Positions 53,440-63,974 of a stretch of DNA of 64,000 bases are shown here, one piece after another; position 1 is the first letter of the stretch; each line of letters opens with the position of its first letter. The DNA is from Mycolicibacterium baixiangningiae (GTDB taxonomy: Bacteria > Actinomycetota > Actinomycetes > Mycobacteriales > Mycobacteriaceae): assembly GCF_016313185.1 (NCBI RefSeq), contig NZ_CP066218.1:2294001-2358000 (forward strand). Reading direction: 5' to 3'. The translations under genes and the position numbers were made by a program. Under the pieces are notes generated by a model. The model saw only the letters and a list, made by a program, of their open reading frames with translations, did not search any database and had not been told where the DNA came from.

Positions 53440-55107
53440 TCACTGCGTCGGACGCAGCACCACGATCCCCGGAATGGTACGGACATAGTCGAACAACGGT
53501 TCATCGACCACCTTGTTGTTCGCCCGCAGCGACGAGGCGTTCCGGATGACCGGCCCGTCGGGGGTGTCGACGAAGATACCGACGTGGGTGACGTCGAGGC
53601 CGCCGTCGTCGGCATACGCCCCGATGTAGTCACCGGTGCGCAGGGCCTCCACGACGGTGTCGTCGACGTCCGCACCCGGAATGAAGGCGACCTGGCGTGA
53701 CACCTCGGGAAGGCCGGGCAGGTACATCCCGCCGGAGTCCTTCCGGTTCAGATGTTTCGTCACCGCAACCGATTTCGCGCTGAGCTCGGCGGTCACGTCC
53801 GTTGCGATCGCCGGCGTCGCCGCGGACCAGTCGGTGAAGAAGTGCTTCCGGTTCCGGAATCCGACGACACCGTCCTTGTACCGGACCTCGATCAGGCTGT
53901 CGATGAACTGCTCACGATCATCGGAGCGTTTCAGCGCCTCGACGTAGTCGGCGTAGGTGAAACAGTCCACCCCCTCCAGTTCGACGACGAGCTCCTCGGG
54001 GTGTTCCGCGGACCCGATGAGGGTGTTCGCCCGGTACTGCACTCCGAGGAACTGCCGCGACACCGCTTCCGATCTCGTCGAAAGCTCTTCGCCCGCCGCG
54101 GAATTCCGAGCGCTCAGCAACTTCTGGAGAATCTCGTCGCTGCGCCCGGCCATCCGCACGACCGGCGGTATGCGCGGGTGGTCGGCCAGGTAGTCGGTGA
54201 CCGAAATCGGTGCGGTCGCCGAGTACCCGATCGGCAGCACCACCTCACCGGCCGTCGTGTTGTAGTAGACGTCCCAGCGGTAGTACCCGTCGAACGCTGC
54301 GGGATCCCGCGCGAGCACCGCGGCGTAGTCACTGACCGCCCGCACGTACTCATTCGAGTTGTTGTACCGCCACAGCGCATGATCCGGGTTGCTCGCGAAG
54401 CCGTTGGCGGCCAGGTAGCGGCCCGCGGCCATGATGCTGTCGTGCGGCGAGCGGATGTCGCCGCCCCCGCCGTAGGCAGCGAACGTCGCAGGCATGAACT
54501 GCATGGGGCCCTGTGCGCCGGCGGTGCTCACTCCCGCGACGCGCCCGAACGCGGTCTCGACCAGATTGATCGCCGCAAGATAGTTCCACCCGACACCGGA
54601 GGCGGATTCCGCCTTGCGGTAGTAGCTCAGCAGCTCCTCGGCGGGCCGTGGTTCGACGATGCGCCATGCCGGCAGTGTCGCTTGCGCATCGCCCGTGCTC
54701 AGCGCGGTCAACTGTCGCCGCGCGCCCACATTGTGGTCGTAGATCTCGACAAGTGACTGCGGGATCCGTGGCCGTACCACCGCGTCCCACTCGGGATGGT
54801 GTCCGATGGCGCGGTAGGCCAGCTGCTGACGCCGCGCCGCCGCGCGCCTCATGTCCTCCGACGACGACGTGTCCCGCAGGGCCTGTTCGTCGGCGACCAG
54901 ATCGTCGCCGATCTGCGCGGGGTGAGACGCCAGCCGCAGCTTCACCGGGTCCGCACGTGGTGGGGCAGGCGACGGCGCGGTCGCCGCGGGCGGAGCCGTC
55001 GAGGACGGCGGCTCGGTCGACGCCGAACAGCCGACGGCCAACGCGAAGGCGACGAGCAGCGGCGGCGCGGCTCGCCGGATCGCTCGGATGTGGTGGTGCT
55101 GTCTCAC
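53440..55107 (-). CDS. lipoprotein fusing a lytic transglycosylase to a DUF1460 amidase-like domain
   Basis: 555 residues from GTG 55107. The signal ends in a lipobox (LAVGC, Cys27), then a Pro/Ala/Thr linker. Residues about 160-330 are an SLT-type transglycosylase: AINLVETAFGRVAGVS (catalytic Glu184), GAQGPMQFMPATFAAYG. Residues about 365-555 match DUF1460, a Cys-His peptidase fold: VELEGVDCFTYADYVEAL (Cys) and DVTHVGIFVDT (His). It would cut both glycan strands and peptide or amidase bonds of peptidoglycan from the outer face of the membrane. The upstream start 60 codons earlier is rejected because it would bury the signal peptide. Confidence 0.85.
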   Translation of the reverse strand: MRQHHHIRAIRRAAPPLLVAFALAVGCSASTEPPSSTAPPAATAPSPAPPRADPVKLRLASHPAQIGDDLVADEQALRDTSSSEDMRRAAARRQQLAYRAIGHHPEWDAVVRPRIPQSLVEIYDHNVGARRQLTALSTGDAQATLPAWRIVEPRPAEELLSYYRKAESASGVGWNYLAAINLVETAFGRVAGVSTAGAQGPMQFMPATFAAYGGGGDIRSPHDSIMAAGRYLAANGFASNPDHALWRYNNSNEYVRAVSDYAAVLARDPAAFDGYYRWDVYYNTTAGEVVLPIGYSATAPISVTDYLADHPRIPPVVRMAGRSDEILQKLLSARNSAAGEELSTRSEAVSRQFLGVQYRANTLIGSAEHPEELVVELEGVDCFTYADYVEALKRSDDREQFIDSLIEVRYKDGVVGFRNRKHFFTDWSAATPAIATDVTAELSAKSVAVTKHLNRKDSGGMYLPGLPEVSRQVAFIPGADVDDTVVEALRTGDYIGAYADDGGLDVTHVGIFVDTPDGPVIRNASSLRANNKVVDEPLFDYVRTIPGIVVLRPTQ

Positions 55108-55574
55108 TTCGTTCACTTCCCGCGGTTCCCTGTTCGATAGGGCTCGTTTGGCCGAACCCACCCTCGACGGTCGCACACTCAACGCGACGCCCGCCGCTTC
55201 GGGCGCCGACGTCCTCGGTCCGATCAGAGGCGACGATAGGCAGATATCGGTCCGTGGAATCGCGATCAATGCCTCTCTGTCACTCATCTTTAACTCCAGT
55301 CACAAATTTCACGTTTATCACAGGAGTATCACGGCAAGTCGGCGCCGTGCGGCAACCCCTGCCGCGGTGCCCGCGCAACCGGTGGAACACCGCGAATCCG
55401 TCCGGCAGTGAGTTCTTCGGTGGTCCGCATTTCGCCGACACAGCGAATTGCGCCACCGGCCTGTGGGAACCGGACAAATCGCCGCCGTGACCTTGTCGAG
55501 TTGCGGCTAGCCGTGCGGTGAGCATCTCCTCCACGATGGAACCAACCGATCACATCGAGTGGAGGAGGTGGGGG

Positions 55575-56195
55575 ATGACAGCTGCGCCTCCCACCGAGGA
55601 GACCTTCGAGATCCGCCTGCCCCGGTGGCCGCTTCTGCTACGCCTGTTCAACAGGGCGCCTCTGGTCCGCCCCACCGACCGGATCGAGGCCCTCGTGGTG
55701 GGGCTGGCCGTCGTGGTGGCGTTGCTCGCCCTGCCCGTCGCCGCCGCCATCGGCACCGCCGTGTACGACTCCCGCAGCCACCACTATGCGGAGCAGACGC
55801 TGACCAGCCACAGCGTGACCGCGACGATCACCGAGGTGCCCGACTCCCCACCGCTGTCCCGCACCGGGCTGATCGCGGTCCCGGTGCAGTGGTGGGACGC
55901 GGGCACGCGGCACACCGGTATCGCCCAGGCGCCGGCGTCCGTCGCCGTGGGCGACCCCGTGGACCTCTGGGTCGACGCCGACGGTGTGCGGGCCTTCGCG
56001 CCGACCCCGACCACCCGCGCGGCCGTCGAGGGGGTCGCGGCCGCCGTCGGCATCTGGGTCAGCGTGGCCGCCGGCGCAGCGATCGTGGCCACCATCGTCC
56101 AGCTGGCCTGTGACCGCATCCGGTTCACGGCGTGGCAGGACGACCTCGACAGCCTGGTCGGCAACGACGGGGGCCACACCACGCGCCGCTCCTGA
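55575..56195 (+). CDS. Rv1733c-like membrane protein
   Basis: 206 residues with two membrane helices (about 42-66 LVVGLAVVVALLALPVAAAI and 152-176) flanking an extracytoplasmic beta domain (TLTSHSVTATITEV, VPVQWWDAGTRHTG, DPVDLWVDADG). This is the plan of the Rv1733c family of mycobacteria, in M. tuberculosis a DosR-regulated antigen of unknown function. The ATG at 55575 is preceded by a strong GGAGGAGG. No DosR box was searched for rigorously. Confidence 0.8.
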   Translation: MTAAPPTEETFEIRLPRWPLLLRLFNRAPLVRPTDRIEALVVGLAVVVALLALPVAAAIGTAVYDSRSHHYAEQTLTSHSVTATITEVPDSPPLSRTGLIAVPVQWWDAGTRHTGIAQAPASVAVGDPVDLWVDADGVRAFAPTPTTRAAVEGVAAAVGIWVSVAAGAAIVATIVQLACDRIRFTAWQDDLDSLVGNDGGHTTRRS

Positions 56196-56255
56196 CCGGA
56201 CGCGCCACGCTGACCGCTACCGCGACTTGTCAGCGGCCTTCGGTAGGGTCTCGGC

Positions 56256-58589
56256 GTGACTTCGAGCCCGACCGTCAGATCTGTAAACGCCCGTCTCGCT
56301 GAGGAACTCGCAGTCAGCGAGGGGCGGGTGGCTGCCGCCGTCCGTTTGCTCGACGAAGGCGCCACCGTGCCGTTCATCGCGCGCTACCGCAAGGAGGTCA
56401 CCGGCAGCCTCGACGACGCCCAGCTGCGCACCCTCGAGGAACGCCTGACCTACCTGCGTGAACTCGACGATCGGCGCGCCGCGGTGCTGGCCTCCATCGA
56501 CGAACAGGGCAAGCTCACCGACGACCTGCGTGCCGCGCTGCTGACCGCCGACACCAAGTCGCGGGTGGAGGACATCTACCTGCCGTTCAAACCCAAACGG
56601 CGCACCAAAGCGCAGATCGCCCGGGAAGCCGGGCTCGAACCCCTCGCGGACCGCCTGCTGGCCGATCCGACGCAGGTTCCCGAGCAGCTGGCGGCGCAGT
56701 TCCTCGCCGACGGGGTGCCCGACGCCGCCGCCGCGCTCGACGGGGCACGGCACATCCTCATCGAACGCGCGGCCGAGGACGCCGACCTCGTCGGCGCCGT
56801 TCGCGAGAAGTTCTGGACCGGCGGGGCGCTGCGCACCTCACCCCGGTCCGACGACGTCGCGAAGTCCCCGGCAGGGCAGAAGTTCCGCGACTACTTCGAG
56901 TTCTCCGAACCGCTGGAGAACATGCCGTCACACCGCGTGCTGGCCGTCATGCGTGGTGAGAAGGAAGAGGTGCTCTCGCTGAACTTCGACGGCGGGGACG
57001 ACGACGCCTACCTCGCGATGGTGGCGCAGACGCTGGGCGTCGGCATGACATCGGCGGCCCCGGCCACACCGTGGCTGGCCACCACCGTGCGGTTGGCGTG
57101 GCGCGTCAAGCTGATGGTGTCCGCCGCCGTCGCCGCGCGCGTACGCCTGCGGCAGCGTGCCGAGGACGATGCCGTCGCGGTGTTCGCCCGCAACCTCAAA
57201 GACCTCCTCCTCGCCGCACCGGCGGGCACCCGCACCACCCTCGGGCTCGACCCCGGCTTCCGCACCGGTGTCAAGGTGGCGGTCGTCGACGGCACCGGCA
57301 AGGTCGTCGACACCTGTGCGATCTTCCCGCACCCACCGCAGAAGCAGTGGGATCAGGCCAAGGCGACGCTGGCCGCGCTGGTCGCACGCCACGGGGTCGA
57401 GCTGATCGCCGTCGGCAACGGCACTGCGTCGCGTGAAACCGACGCACTGGCGGGCGAACTGATCGCCGACATCCAGGCCGCCGGGGCCAAGGCGCCGGTG
57501 AAGGCGATGGTCAGCGAAGCGGGCGCGTCGGTGTACTCCGCCTCGGCCTACGCCGCGCACGAACTGCCGAGCCTCGACGTCACGTTGCGAGGTGCGGTGT
57601 CCATCGCCCGCCGGTTGCAGGATCCGCTCGCCGAGCTGGTGAAGATCGAGCCGAAGTCCATCGGTGTCGGCCAGTACCAGCACGACGTGACGCCGGGGAC
57701 GCTTGCGCGCAGCCTCAACGCCGTGGTGGAGGACGCGGTCAACGCCGTCGGTGTCGACCTGAACACGGCCTCGGTGCCGCTGCTGTCGCGGGTGTCCGGG
57801 GTCACCGACACCCTCGCCGAGGCGATCGTCGCCCACCGCGAGAAGACGGGTCCGTTCCGCAACCGCACATCGCTGCTCGACGTTCCCAGGCTCGGCCCCA
57901 AGGCTTTCGAGCAGTGCGCCGGCTTCCTACGGATCACCGGCGGCGAAGATCCGCTCGACGCGTCCGGTGTACACCCCGAGGCCTACCCGGTGGTGCGGCG
58001 CATCCTGGACCGTTCGGGCGTCACGCTGGCCGAGATCATCGGCAACGAACGGCAACTGCGGTCGCTCAAACCGGCCGAGTTCGCCGACGACCGGTTCGGC
58101 ATCCCGACGGTCAGCGACATCCTCGCCGAACTCGAGAAGCCGGGGCGCGATCCGCGGCCGGCGTTCTCGACGGCGACCTTCGCCGCCGGGGTGGAGAAGG
58201 TCGCCGATCTGAAGGCGGGCATGGTCCTCGAAGGGGTGGTCACCAACGTCGCCGCGTTTGGCGCGTTCGTGGACGTGGGGGTGCACCAGGACGGGCTCGT
58301 CCACGTCTCCGCGATGGCCGACCGCTTCGTGTCCGACCCGCACGAGGTGGTGCGGTCCGGGCAGGTGGTGCGGGTCAAGGTCGTCGACGTGGATGTGGAC
58401 CGCCAGCGGATCGGGCTGAGTCTGCGCCTGAACGACGCACCGCAGCGAGACAAGGCCGCGCCGCGCCGCGATGCGGGCCCCCAGCGTCCACAGCCGAAGC
58501 GAAATCCCAAGCGCGACAACGACCGTCGCGAGAAGGCACCTTCGGGGGCGCTGGCGCAGGCCCTGCGCGACGCCGGCTTCGGGCGGTAG
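56256..58589 (+). CDS. tex: Tex-family RNA-binding protein
   Basis: 777 residues, standard Tex length. Order of domains: Tex N-terminal helical region (TVPFIARYRKEVTGSLDDAQ, KTRAQIA-like RRTKAQIAREAGLEPLAD), YqgF/RNase H-like domain (TTLGLDPGFRTGVKVAVVD), helix-hairpin-helix pair (NTASVPLLSRVSGVTDTLAE, FRNRTSLLDVPRLGPKAFEQ), C-terminal S1 domain (LEGVVTNVAAFGAFVDVGVH) and a basic Lys/Arg tail. It binds RNA and affects transcription and translation. GTG start at 56256. Confidence 0.95.
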   Translation: MTSSPTVRSVNARLAEELAVSEGRVAAAVRLLDEGATVPFIARYRKEVTGSLDDAQLRTLEERLTYLRELDDRRAAVLASIDEQGKLTDDLRAALLTADTKSRVEDIYLPFKPKRRTKAQIAREAGLEPLADRLLADPTQVPEQLAAQFLADGVPDAAAALDGARHILIERAAEDADLVGAVREKFWTGGALRTSPRSDDVAKSPAGQKFRDYFEFSEPLENMPSHRVLAVMRGEKEEVLSLNFDGGDDDAYLAMVAQTLGVGMTSAAPATPWLATTVRLAWRVKLMVSAAVAARVRLRQRAEDDAVAVFARNLKDLLLAAPAGTRTTLGLDPGFRTGVKVAVVDGTGKVVDTCAIFPHPPQKQWDQAKATLAALVARHGVELIAVGNGTASRETDALAGELIADIQAAGAKAPVKAMVSEAGASVYSASAYAAHELPSLDVTLRGAVSIARRLQDPLAELVKIEPKSIGVGQYQHDVTPGTLARSLNAVVEDAVNAVGVDLNTASVPLLSRVSGVTDTLAEAIVAHREKTGPFRNRTSLLDVPRLGPKAFEQCAGFLRITGGEDPLDASGVHPEAYPVVRRILDRSGVTLAEIIGNERQLRSLKPAEFADDRFGIPTVSDILAELEKPGRDPRPAFSTATFAAGVEKVADLKAGMVLEGVVTNVAAFGAFVDVGVHQDGLVHVSAMADRFVSDPHEVVRSGQVVRVKVVDVDVDRQRIGLSLRLNDAPQRDKAAPRRDAGPQRPQPKRNPKRDNDRREKAPSGALAQALRDAGFGR

Positions 58590-58590
58590 A

Positions 58591-58652
58591 CGCCGAGACT
58601 GCGGTGAGATCGCCCCTGTCGCCCGGAGCGTGATCTCACCGCAGTCTCGGCG
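58591..58652. terminator. 21-bp perfect stem between convergent tex and mmpL genes
   Basis: 58591-58611 (CGCCGAGACTGCGGTGAGAT plus C) is the exact reverse complement of 58632-58652, with a 20-base loop. It starts 2 bases after the tex stop and ends 8 bases before the mmpL stop, so it can end transcription from both sides. No T-run is present. Confidence 0.75.
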
Positions 58653-58659
58653 GGAGTGC

Positions 58660-61557
58660 CTAGCGCCGGACCAGCGATCCCGACGTCGCGGGCCGCTGGC
58701 GCACCCGTTGCGGCCACCAGAACCAGCTGCCCAGCAGCGCCGCGATCGACGGTGTCATGAACGCCCGGATCACCAGCGTGTCGAAGATCAGGCCGAGGCC
58801 GATGGTCGTGCCGATCTGCGCGGCCACGGTCAGCTCGCTGACCACCATCGACATCATCGTGAACGCGAACACCAGACCAGCGGCGGTCACCACCGAACCG
58901 GTGCCGCCCATCGCGCGGATGATCCCGGTGTTGATGCCCGCGCCGATCTCCTCCTTCAAGCGCGCCACCAGTAGCAGGTTGTAGTCCGCGCCGACCGCCA
59001 GCAGGATGATGACGGCCATCGCCATCACCATGAAGTGCAGTTCGATGCCGACGAGGTGCTGCCACACCAGCACCGACAATCCGAACGACGCGCCGAGCGA
59101 GAGCACCACGGTGCCCACGATCACCGCAGCCGCGACCAGGCTGCGGGTCAGGATCAGCATGATGATGAAAATCAGTGACAGCGCGGCGATTCCGGCGATC
59201 AGCAGATCCCAGTTGTTGCCTTCCTGCATGTCTTTGAACGCCGCGGCGGTGCCGCCGATGTAGATCCGCGACCCCTCCAGGGGCGTGCCCTTGACGGCCT
59301 CCTTGGCCGCCGTCTTGATGGCGTCGATGCGGTCGATGCCCTCCACCGTCAGCGGGTCGCCCTCATGGGAGACGATGAACCGGATCGCTCGGCCGTTGGG
59401 GGAGATGAAGCTCTCCATACCGCGCTTGAAGTCCTCGTTCTCGAAGATGTCCGGCGGCAGATAGAAGGTGTCGTCGTTCATCGCCTCGTTGAACGCGTCG
59501 GCCATCGCCGTCGAGTTCACGTCCATCGCGGCCTGCTGTTCCAACAGGCCCGACTGGGTGGAGTGCATCGACAGGATCATCGAGCGCGAGGTCTCCAAGG
59601 TCTGGACCGTCTGCGGCATGAGCTCGAGGAGCTGCGGCAGCAGCGCGTCGAGCCGTTCCAGATTCGGGATGATGGCCTGGAAATCGTCGGTCATGGTGTT
59701 GACGCCGTCCAGAGCGTCGAAGACCGATCGCATCGACCAGCACAGCGGGATGTTGTAGCAGTGCGGTTCCCAGTACAAGTAGTTGCGGACCGGGCGGAAG
59801 AAATCGTCGAAATTGGAGATGCTGTCCCGCAATTCGGCGATCTTGACGGACAGCTCCTTGGACTTGCCGACCAGGTCGTGCGTCGTCGCGCTCATCTCCT
59901 TCATCAACCCGATCATCTCGGTCATCGTGTCGATGGACTTCTGCGTCTCGCCGGCCTGCGTCAGCATGGTCTCCGCCATTCCCTGCAGGTACGGCCGGGT
60001 CATCGTCTGCATCACCCCGCCGAGGCTCATCTGTGCCGGAATGGTGGTGTTCTCCAGCGGTTTGCCCTGGGGGCGGGTGATCGCCTGGACGCTGCCGACC
60101 CCCTCCACGCGGAAGATCGCCTTCGCGATCTTGTCGATGACGAGGAAGTCGGCCGGGTTGCGCACGTCGTGGTCTGTCTCAACGAGCAACAGTTCCGGAT
60201 TCATCGTGGCGACCGAGAAGTGCCGCTCGGCGGCCGCAAAACCCTCCATTGCGGGCAGGTCGCCGGGCAGGTAATTGCGGTCGTTGTAGTTGGTCTTGTA
60301 GCCGGGCAGGGTGAGCAGCCCGATCAGCGACAGCGCGATCGTCAGCAGCAGGATGGGGCCGGGCCAGCGGACCACCGCGGTGCCGAGGCGGCGCCAGCCG
60401 CGGATCCGCATCGCGCGCTTGGGTTCCAGCAACCCGAACCGGGTGGCCACCGTGACCATCGCCGGCCCGAGCGTGAGGGCGACCAACACCGCGACGGTCA
60501 TGCCGACGGCCAGCGGGATGCCCAGCGACTGGAAGTAGGGCAGCCGGGTGAAGGTCAGGCAGAACGTCGCACCCGCGATCGTCATCCCGGAGCCGAGCAC
60601 CACGTGGGCGGTGCCCCGGAACATCGTGTAGTACGCCGACTCTCGGTCCTCACCGTCGGTGCGCGCCTCCTGGTAGCGGCCGATCAGGAAGATCGCGTAG
60701 TCGGTGGCCGCCGCGATTGCCAGCGCGACCAGCAGGGTGGTCGCGAACGTCGACAGCCCGATCAGGTCGTGGTAGCCCAGGAATGCGACCACACCGCGCG
60801 CCGAGGTCAACCCGAGAAGCACCATGCCCAGTACGAGCAACACCGTGGCGATGGACCGGTAGACGATCAGCAGCACCACGATGATGACCGCGAACGTGAC
60901 CATCTCGATGACGCGGACACTGCGGTCACCGGCGATCTGCTGATCGGCGGCCAGCGCCGACCCGCCGGTGACGTACACATCCACACCGGGCGGGGGAGAC
61001 AGACCGGTGACCACGTTCTGTACGGCTTTCACCGATTCGTTCGCCAGCGCCTCACCCTGGTTCCCGGCGAGGTACAGCTGGACGTAGGCGGCCTTGCCGT
61101 CACTGCTCAGGGCGCCCGCTTCGGTCAGCGGGTCCCCCCAGAAGTCCTGGATGTGTTCGACGTGAACGGTGTCGGCCTCGAGCCGGTCGACCATGTCGTT
61201 GTAGAAGCGGTGCGCGTCGTCGCCGAGCCGTTGCTCGCCCTCCAGCACGATCATGACCGAGCTGTCGGACTCGAACTCCTCGAAGACCTCACCGGCCCGG
61301 GTCATCGCGATGACCGACGGCGCCTCCGCCGGCGACATCGACACCGACCGCATCTGGCTGACCACCTCGAGCTGCGGCACCGTGAACGACAACGCCGCAA
61401 CCAGCAAAATCCAGCCGATGATGATCGGGACCGCGAGACGCCGGATCCACTTCGCGGGACCGGTGCGCGGGGCACGTTTCACCGTGGGTTCTGAAGGCGG
61501 ACCGAGGCGGCGCCCAGCCTCAACGTGCGAGTTGGGCAACTTCTTGGAATCCTCCAT
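58660..61557 (-). CDS. MmpL-family RND lipid transporter
   Basis: 965 residues from ATG 61557, the length of MmpL4/MmpL5-type proteins. Two repeats of membrane bundles with large periplasmic loops; the proton-relay Asp-Tyr pairs are visible as [13 protein letters not shown] and [13 protein letters not shown]. The second periplasmic loop is long and helical (about 480-740), typical of the MmpL4/5 group. It exports siderophores, glycopeptidolipids or other lipids. No mmpS gene is adjacent, which is unusual for that group. Divergent from the Ser/Thr kinase gene. Confidence 0.92.
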   Translation of the reverse strand: MEDSKKLPNSHVEAGRRLGPPSEPTVKRAPRTGPAKWIRRLAVPIIIGWILLVAALSFTVPQLEVVSQMRSVSMSPAEAPSVIAMTRAGEVFEEFESDSSVMIVLEGEQRLGDDAHRFYNDMVDRLEADTVHVEHIQDFWGDPLTEAGALSSDGKAAYVQLYLAGNQGEALANESVKAVQNVVTGLSPPPGVDVYVTGGSALAADQQIAGDRSVRVIEMVTFAVIIVVLLIVYRSIATVLLVLGMVLLGLTSARGVVAFLGYHDLIGLSTFATTLLVALAIAAATDYAIFLIGRYQEARTDGEDRESAYYTMFRGTAHVVLGSGMTIAGATFCLTFTRLPYFQSLGIPLAVGMTVAVLVALTLGPAMVTVATRFGLLEPKRAMRIRGWRRLGTAVVRWPGPILLLTIALSLIGLLTLPGYKTNYNDRNYLPGDLPAMEGFAAAERHFSVATMNPELLLVETDHDVRNPADFLVIDKIAKAIFRVEGVGSVQAITRPQGKPLENTTIPAQMSLGGVMQTMTRPYLQGMAETMLTQAGETQKSIDTMTEMIGLMKEMSATTHDLVGKSKELSVKIAELRDSISNFDDFFRPVRNYLYWEPHCYNIPLCWSMRSVFDALDGVNTMTDDFQAIIPNLERLDALLPQLLELMPQTVQTLETSRSMILSMHSTQSGLLEQQAAMDVNSTAMADAFNEAMNDDTFYLPPDIFENEDFKRGMESFISPNGRAIRFIVSHEGDPLTVEGIDRIDAIKTAAKEAVKGTPLEGSRIYIGGTAAAFKDMQEGNNWDLLIAGIAALSLIFIIMLILTRSLVAAAVIVGTVVLSLGASFGLSVLVWQHLVGIELHFMVMAMAVIILLAVGADYNLLLVARLKEEIGAGINTGIIRAMGGTGSVVTAAGLVFAFTMMSMVVSELTVAAQIGTTIGLGLIFDTLVIRAFMTPSIAALLGSWFWWPQRVRQRPATSGSLVRR

Positions 61558-61737
61558 GCGACGTGGTGTCGTCAGTAGTGATAGCAGATCGCTCGGCTTT
61601 TCAGTGGCCTCCCTTCCCGCCCGCCTGTGGGATGTCCCACGAATCCGGCCCGAGGTATCCGGGAACACTGGTGTCACCGGTCTTCTGATGTGTGCGTGGG
61701 CCGGTACGGTCGGGACGGACTGAAAGGATCTCTTCTG

Positions 61738-63300
61738 ATGGCCAGCCCGCACGGCGGCTCGCGTCTCGGTACCCGGTTCGGCCCGTACGAACTTCGGTCC
61801 CTGATCGGAGTCGGGGGGATGGGCGAGGTGTACCGCGCCTACGACACGGTCAAGGGCCGGACGGTCGCGCTGAAACTGCTGCGCGCCGAGATGGCGGCCG
61901 ACCCGAGTTTCCAGGAACGCTTCCGCCGCGAGTCACGGATGGCGGCGCGCCTGCAGGAACCGCACGTCATCCCCGTCCACGACTTCGGCGACATCGGCGG
62001 CGTCCTCTACATCGACATGCGTCTGGTCGAGGGCGCAAGCCTCAAGGACGTCCTTTCCGCCAACGGCCCACTCGATGCGAAACGGGCGGCGTCGATCATC
62101 GCCCAGGTCGGGGCGGCGCTCGACGCCGCGCACGCCGACGGGCTGGTGCACCGCGACGTCAAACCCGAGAACGTCCTGCTCAACCCTGACGACTTCGCCT
62201 ACCTCGTCGACTTCGGGATCGCCCACACCGGCGGGGACCCCGGCGTCACGTCGACCGGGATGATCGTCGGATCGTCGGCGTACATGGCACCGGAGAGGTT
62301 CAGCGGCGTACCGGTCGGCCCGCCGGCCGACGTCTACTCGCTGACCTGCCTGCTCTACGAATGCCTCACCGCTAGACCGCCCTTCGAAGCCACCGACCTG
62401 GGCCAGCTCATGAGCGCCCACATGTTCGCCCCGCCGCCACGGCCGAGCATCATGCGACGCGGGATCAGCCGCGCGTTCGACGACGTCATCGCCCGCGGGA
62501 TGGCCAAGCAGCCGGGGGACAGGTTTCCCACGGCTGGTGAGCTGGCCAAGGCGGCGACCGCGGCGGCGATGGTGCCCGCCGCACCCGCCGGCGCGGTGAG
62601 CGCGCCGCAGCCGGGCGGCACCCGGCAGTTCTCGTCGGTGTATCCGAACCCGGCGGCCACCGGTTTCACGCCGTACCCGCCGCCCGCGCCGCGGCCCGCG
62701 GCCCGGCCCGTGGCCAAAGCGCCGGCCAAGAAGAACACCGCGCAGGTGGTGCTGATCGCCTCGATCATCGTGCTGTTCGGGGTGGCCGCCGTACTGGCCG
62801 CCATCCTGGCCTTCGGCAACCAGGACACCGCGCCGACCGCCCGCACGACGTTGACGCCCACCACCGCGCCGTATGACGAGAGCGTCCCGACCACGACACG
62901 CTCGACCACGCCGTCCACCACGACGACGCCTTCGACCACGACGACCACACCCTCTACCTCGTCGACCGCCCCGGTGGGTGTGTCCGGCGCCGACGGGCAG
63001 GGTTTCGTCGGCCATTACGCCCGCTGCGATTCGGGCGGCTCTCCGGCGGCGATGGTGCGCACCGCGCATTCGCTGGCGATCGTGTGCCGTAACGACGACG
63101 ACGGCTACTACTACCGCGGTGAGCGGCTCAGCGACGGCGCCACGATCCAGCTGGAGGACGCGACTCCGGCCGGCGGTGGCTACGACGTGGTGGATCCGTC
63201 CGGGGGATCCCGTTACGAAGTTCGGCCCGACCGGCTCACCATCGTGAGCAACGGCCGGGCCGATACTTCAGAACGCGTTCTGGAGTACTACGCGGGCTAG
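61738..63300 (+). CDS. membrane Ser/Thr protein kinase (Pkn family)
   Basis: 520 residues from ATG 61738 with GAAAGGATCT upstream. The kinase domain is complete: glycine loop [15 protein letters not shown], Lys46, HRDVKPEN (138-145), DFG (158-160), APE (184-186). A Pro/Ala juxtamembrane region, one membrane helix (about 336-359) and a Thr/Ser-Pro-rich extracellular linker lead to a C-terminal sensor domain of about 100 residues. The overall plan is like PknE/PknF. It shares a 180-bp divergent promoter region with mmpL, so coordinated control of lipid export is conceivable. Its stop overlaps that of the next gene within CTAG. Confidence 0.92.
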   Translation: MASPHGGSRLGTRFGPYELRSLIGVGGMGEVYRAYDTVKGRTVALKLLRAEMAADPSFQERFRRESRMAARLQEPHVIPVHDFGDIGGVLYIDMRLVEGASLKDVLSANGPLDAKRAASIIAQVGAALDAAHADGLVHRDVKPENVLLNPDDFAYLVDFGIAHTGGDPGVTSTGMIVGSSAYMAPERFSGVPVGPPADVYSLTCLLYECLTARPPFEATDLGQLMSAHMFAPPPRPSIMRRGISRAFDDVIARGMAKQPGDRFPTAGELAKAATAAAMVPAAPAGAVSAPQPGGTRQFSSVYPNPAATGFTPYPPPAPRPAARPVAKAPAKKNTAQVVLIASIIVLFGVAAVLAAILAFGNQDTAPTARTTLTPTTAPYDESVPTTTRSTTPSTTTTPSTTTTTPSTSSTAPVGVSGADGQGFVGHYARCDSGGSPAAMVRTAHSLAIVCRNDDDGYYYRGERLSDGATIQLEDATPAGGGYDVVDPSGGSRYEVRPDRLTIVSNGRADTSERVLEYYAG

Positions 63301-63974
63301 TTCTTCGCCGCGCGCTCCTGCTGACGCTTTTCCTTCTCCGTCTGCGCGAGATCTTCGATGCGATCGGCCTGCGACCGCTTGGCGGCAGCCGCACCGGCCT
63401 TGTCGGCGGCGTCGTCGAGTTTGGTCTGGGCGATCTTCTCGACGCTCTTCTCGGTCGCCTTGATCACGGCCTCTTCCTGACGCCGCGCGGTCTCGGCGGC
63501 CTTGACGCGCTGCGCAGCGACCTGATCGGCATGCTCCTTGGCGTCGGCGGCCCGCTTCTGCGCGTTCTGCGCGGCGTTCTGCTTACGCTCGGAGGCCGTC
63601 TGACGCGCCTCCTTGATCTCTCGCTGCCGGTCCTGCTCGGCCTGCTGCTGGTCGCGCGCGGCCTGCTCACGGGTGGACTCGAGATCCGCGTCGGCCGCCT
63701 CGCGGACCGTCTCCGCGGTTGCGTCGAGCTGAGCCGCTCGGCGCAGAGCCTCACTGCGCTCGATCAGCGCGGCGCCGCGCTGCTCGACCTCGGGCGCGCA
63801 GAGCGCGTTGCCCACTGCGAGGTCGAGCATGCCGAGCGAGCGCTCGTACATCAGCCGGGCCGGGGCCTCGTCATCGAGACGGGCGACAACCCGCTCCTCG
63901 ATCACCTGCAACGGGAACCGGGCGATCTGGTACTGGAATCGCAGTACCGCGAATGGGACGTCGGTGATCTTCAT
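63297..63974 (-). CDS. coiled-coil protein, mycobacterial 'IF2-like' family
   Basis: 225 residues from ATG 63974 with AGGAG 9 bases upstream. After about 95 residues of ordinary sequence (KITDVPFAVLRFQYQIARFP, ERSLGMLDLAVGNALCAPE) the rest is one long charged coiled coil rich in Ala, Lys, Glu, Gln (for example QQAEQDRQREIKEARQTASE). Such proteins are often labelled translation initiation factor IF2 family because of composition only; no GTPase domain is present, so that function is not supported. Convergent with the kinase gene. Confidence 0.75.
   Translation of the reverse strand: MKITDVPFAVLRFQYQIARFPLQVIEERVVARLDDEAPARLMYERSLGMLDLAVGNALCAPEVEQRGAALIERSEALRRAAQLDATAETVREAADADLESTREQAARDQQQAEQDRQREIKEARQTASERKQNAAQNAQKRAADAKEHADQVAAQRVKAAETARRQEEAVIKATEKSVEKIAQTKLDDAADKAGAAAAKRSQADRIEDLAQTEKEKRQQERAAKN

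Noticed and set aside
59365..61494. 709-codon plus-strand frame opposite the mmpL gene
   Set aside because: Low-complexity Arg/Asp/His/Gln composition typical of an antisense frame in GC-rich DNA, with a well-supported MmpL on the other strand.
63297..63974. Translation initiation factor IF-2
   Set aside because: Only the Lys/Ala/Glu-rich coiled-coil composition resembles IF-2 N-termini; no GTP-binding motifs.
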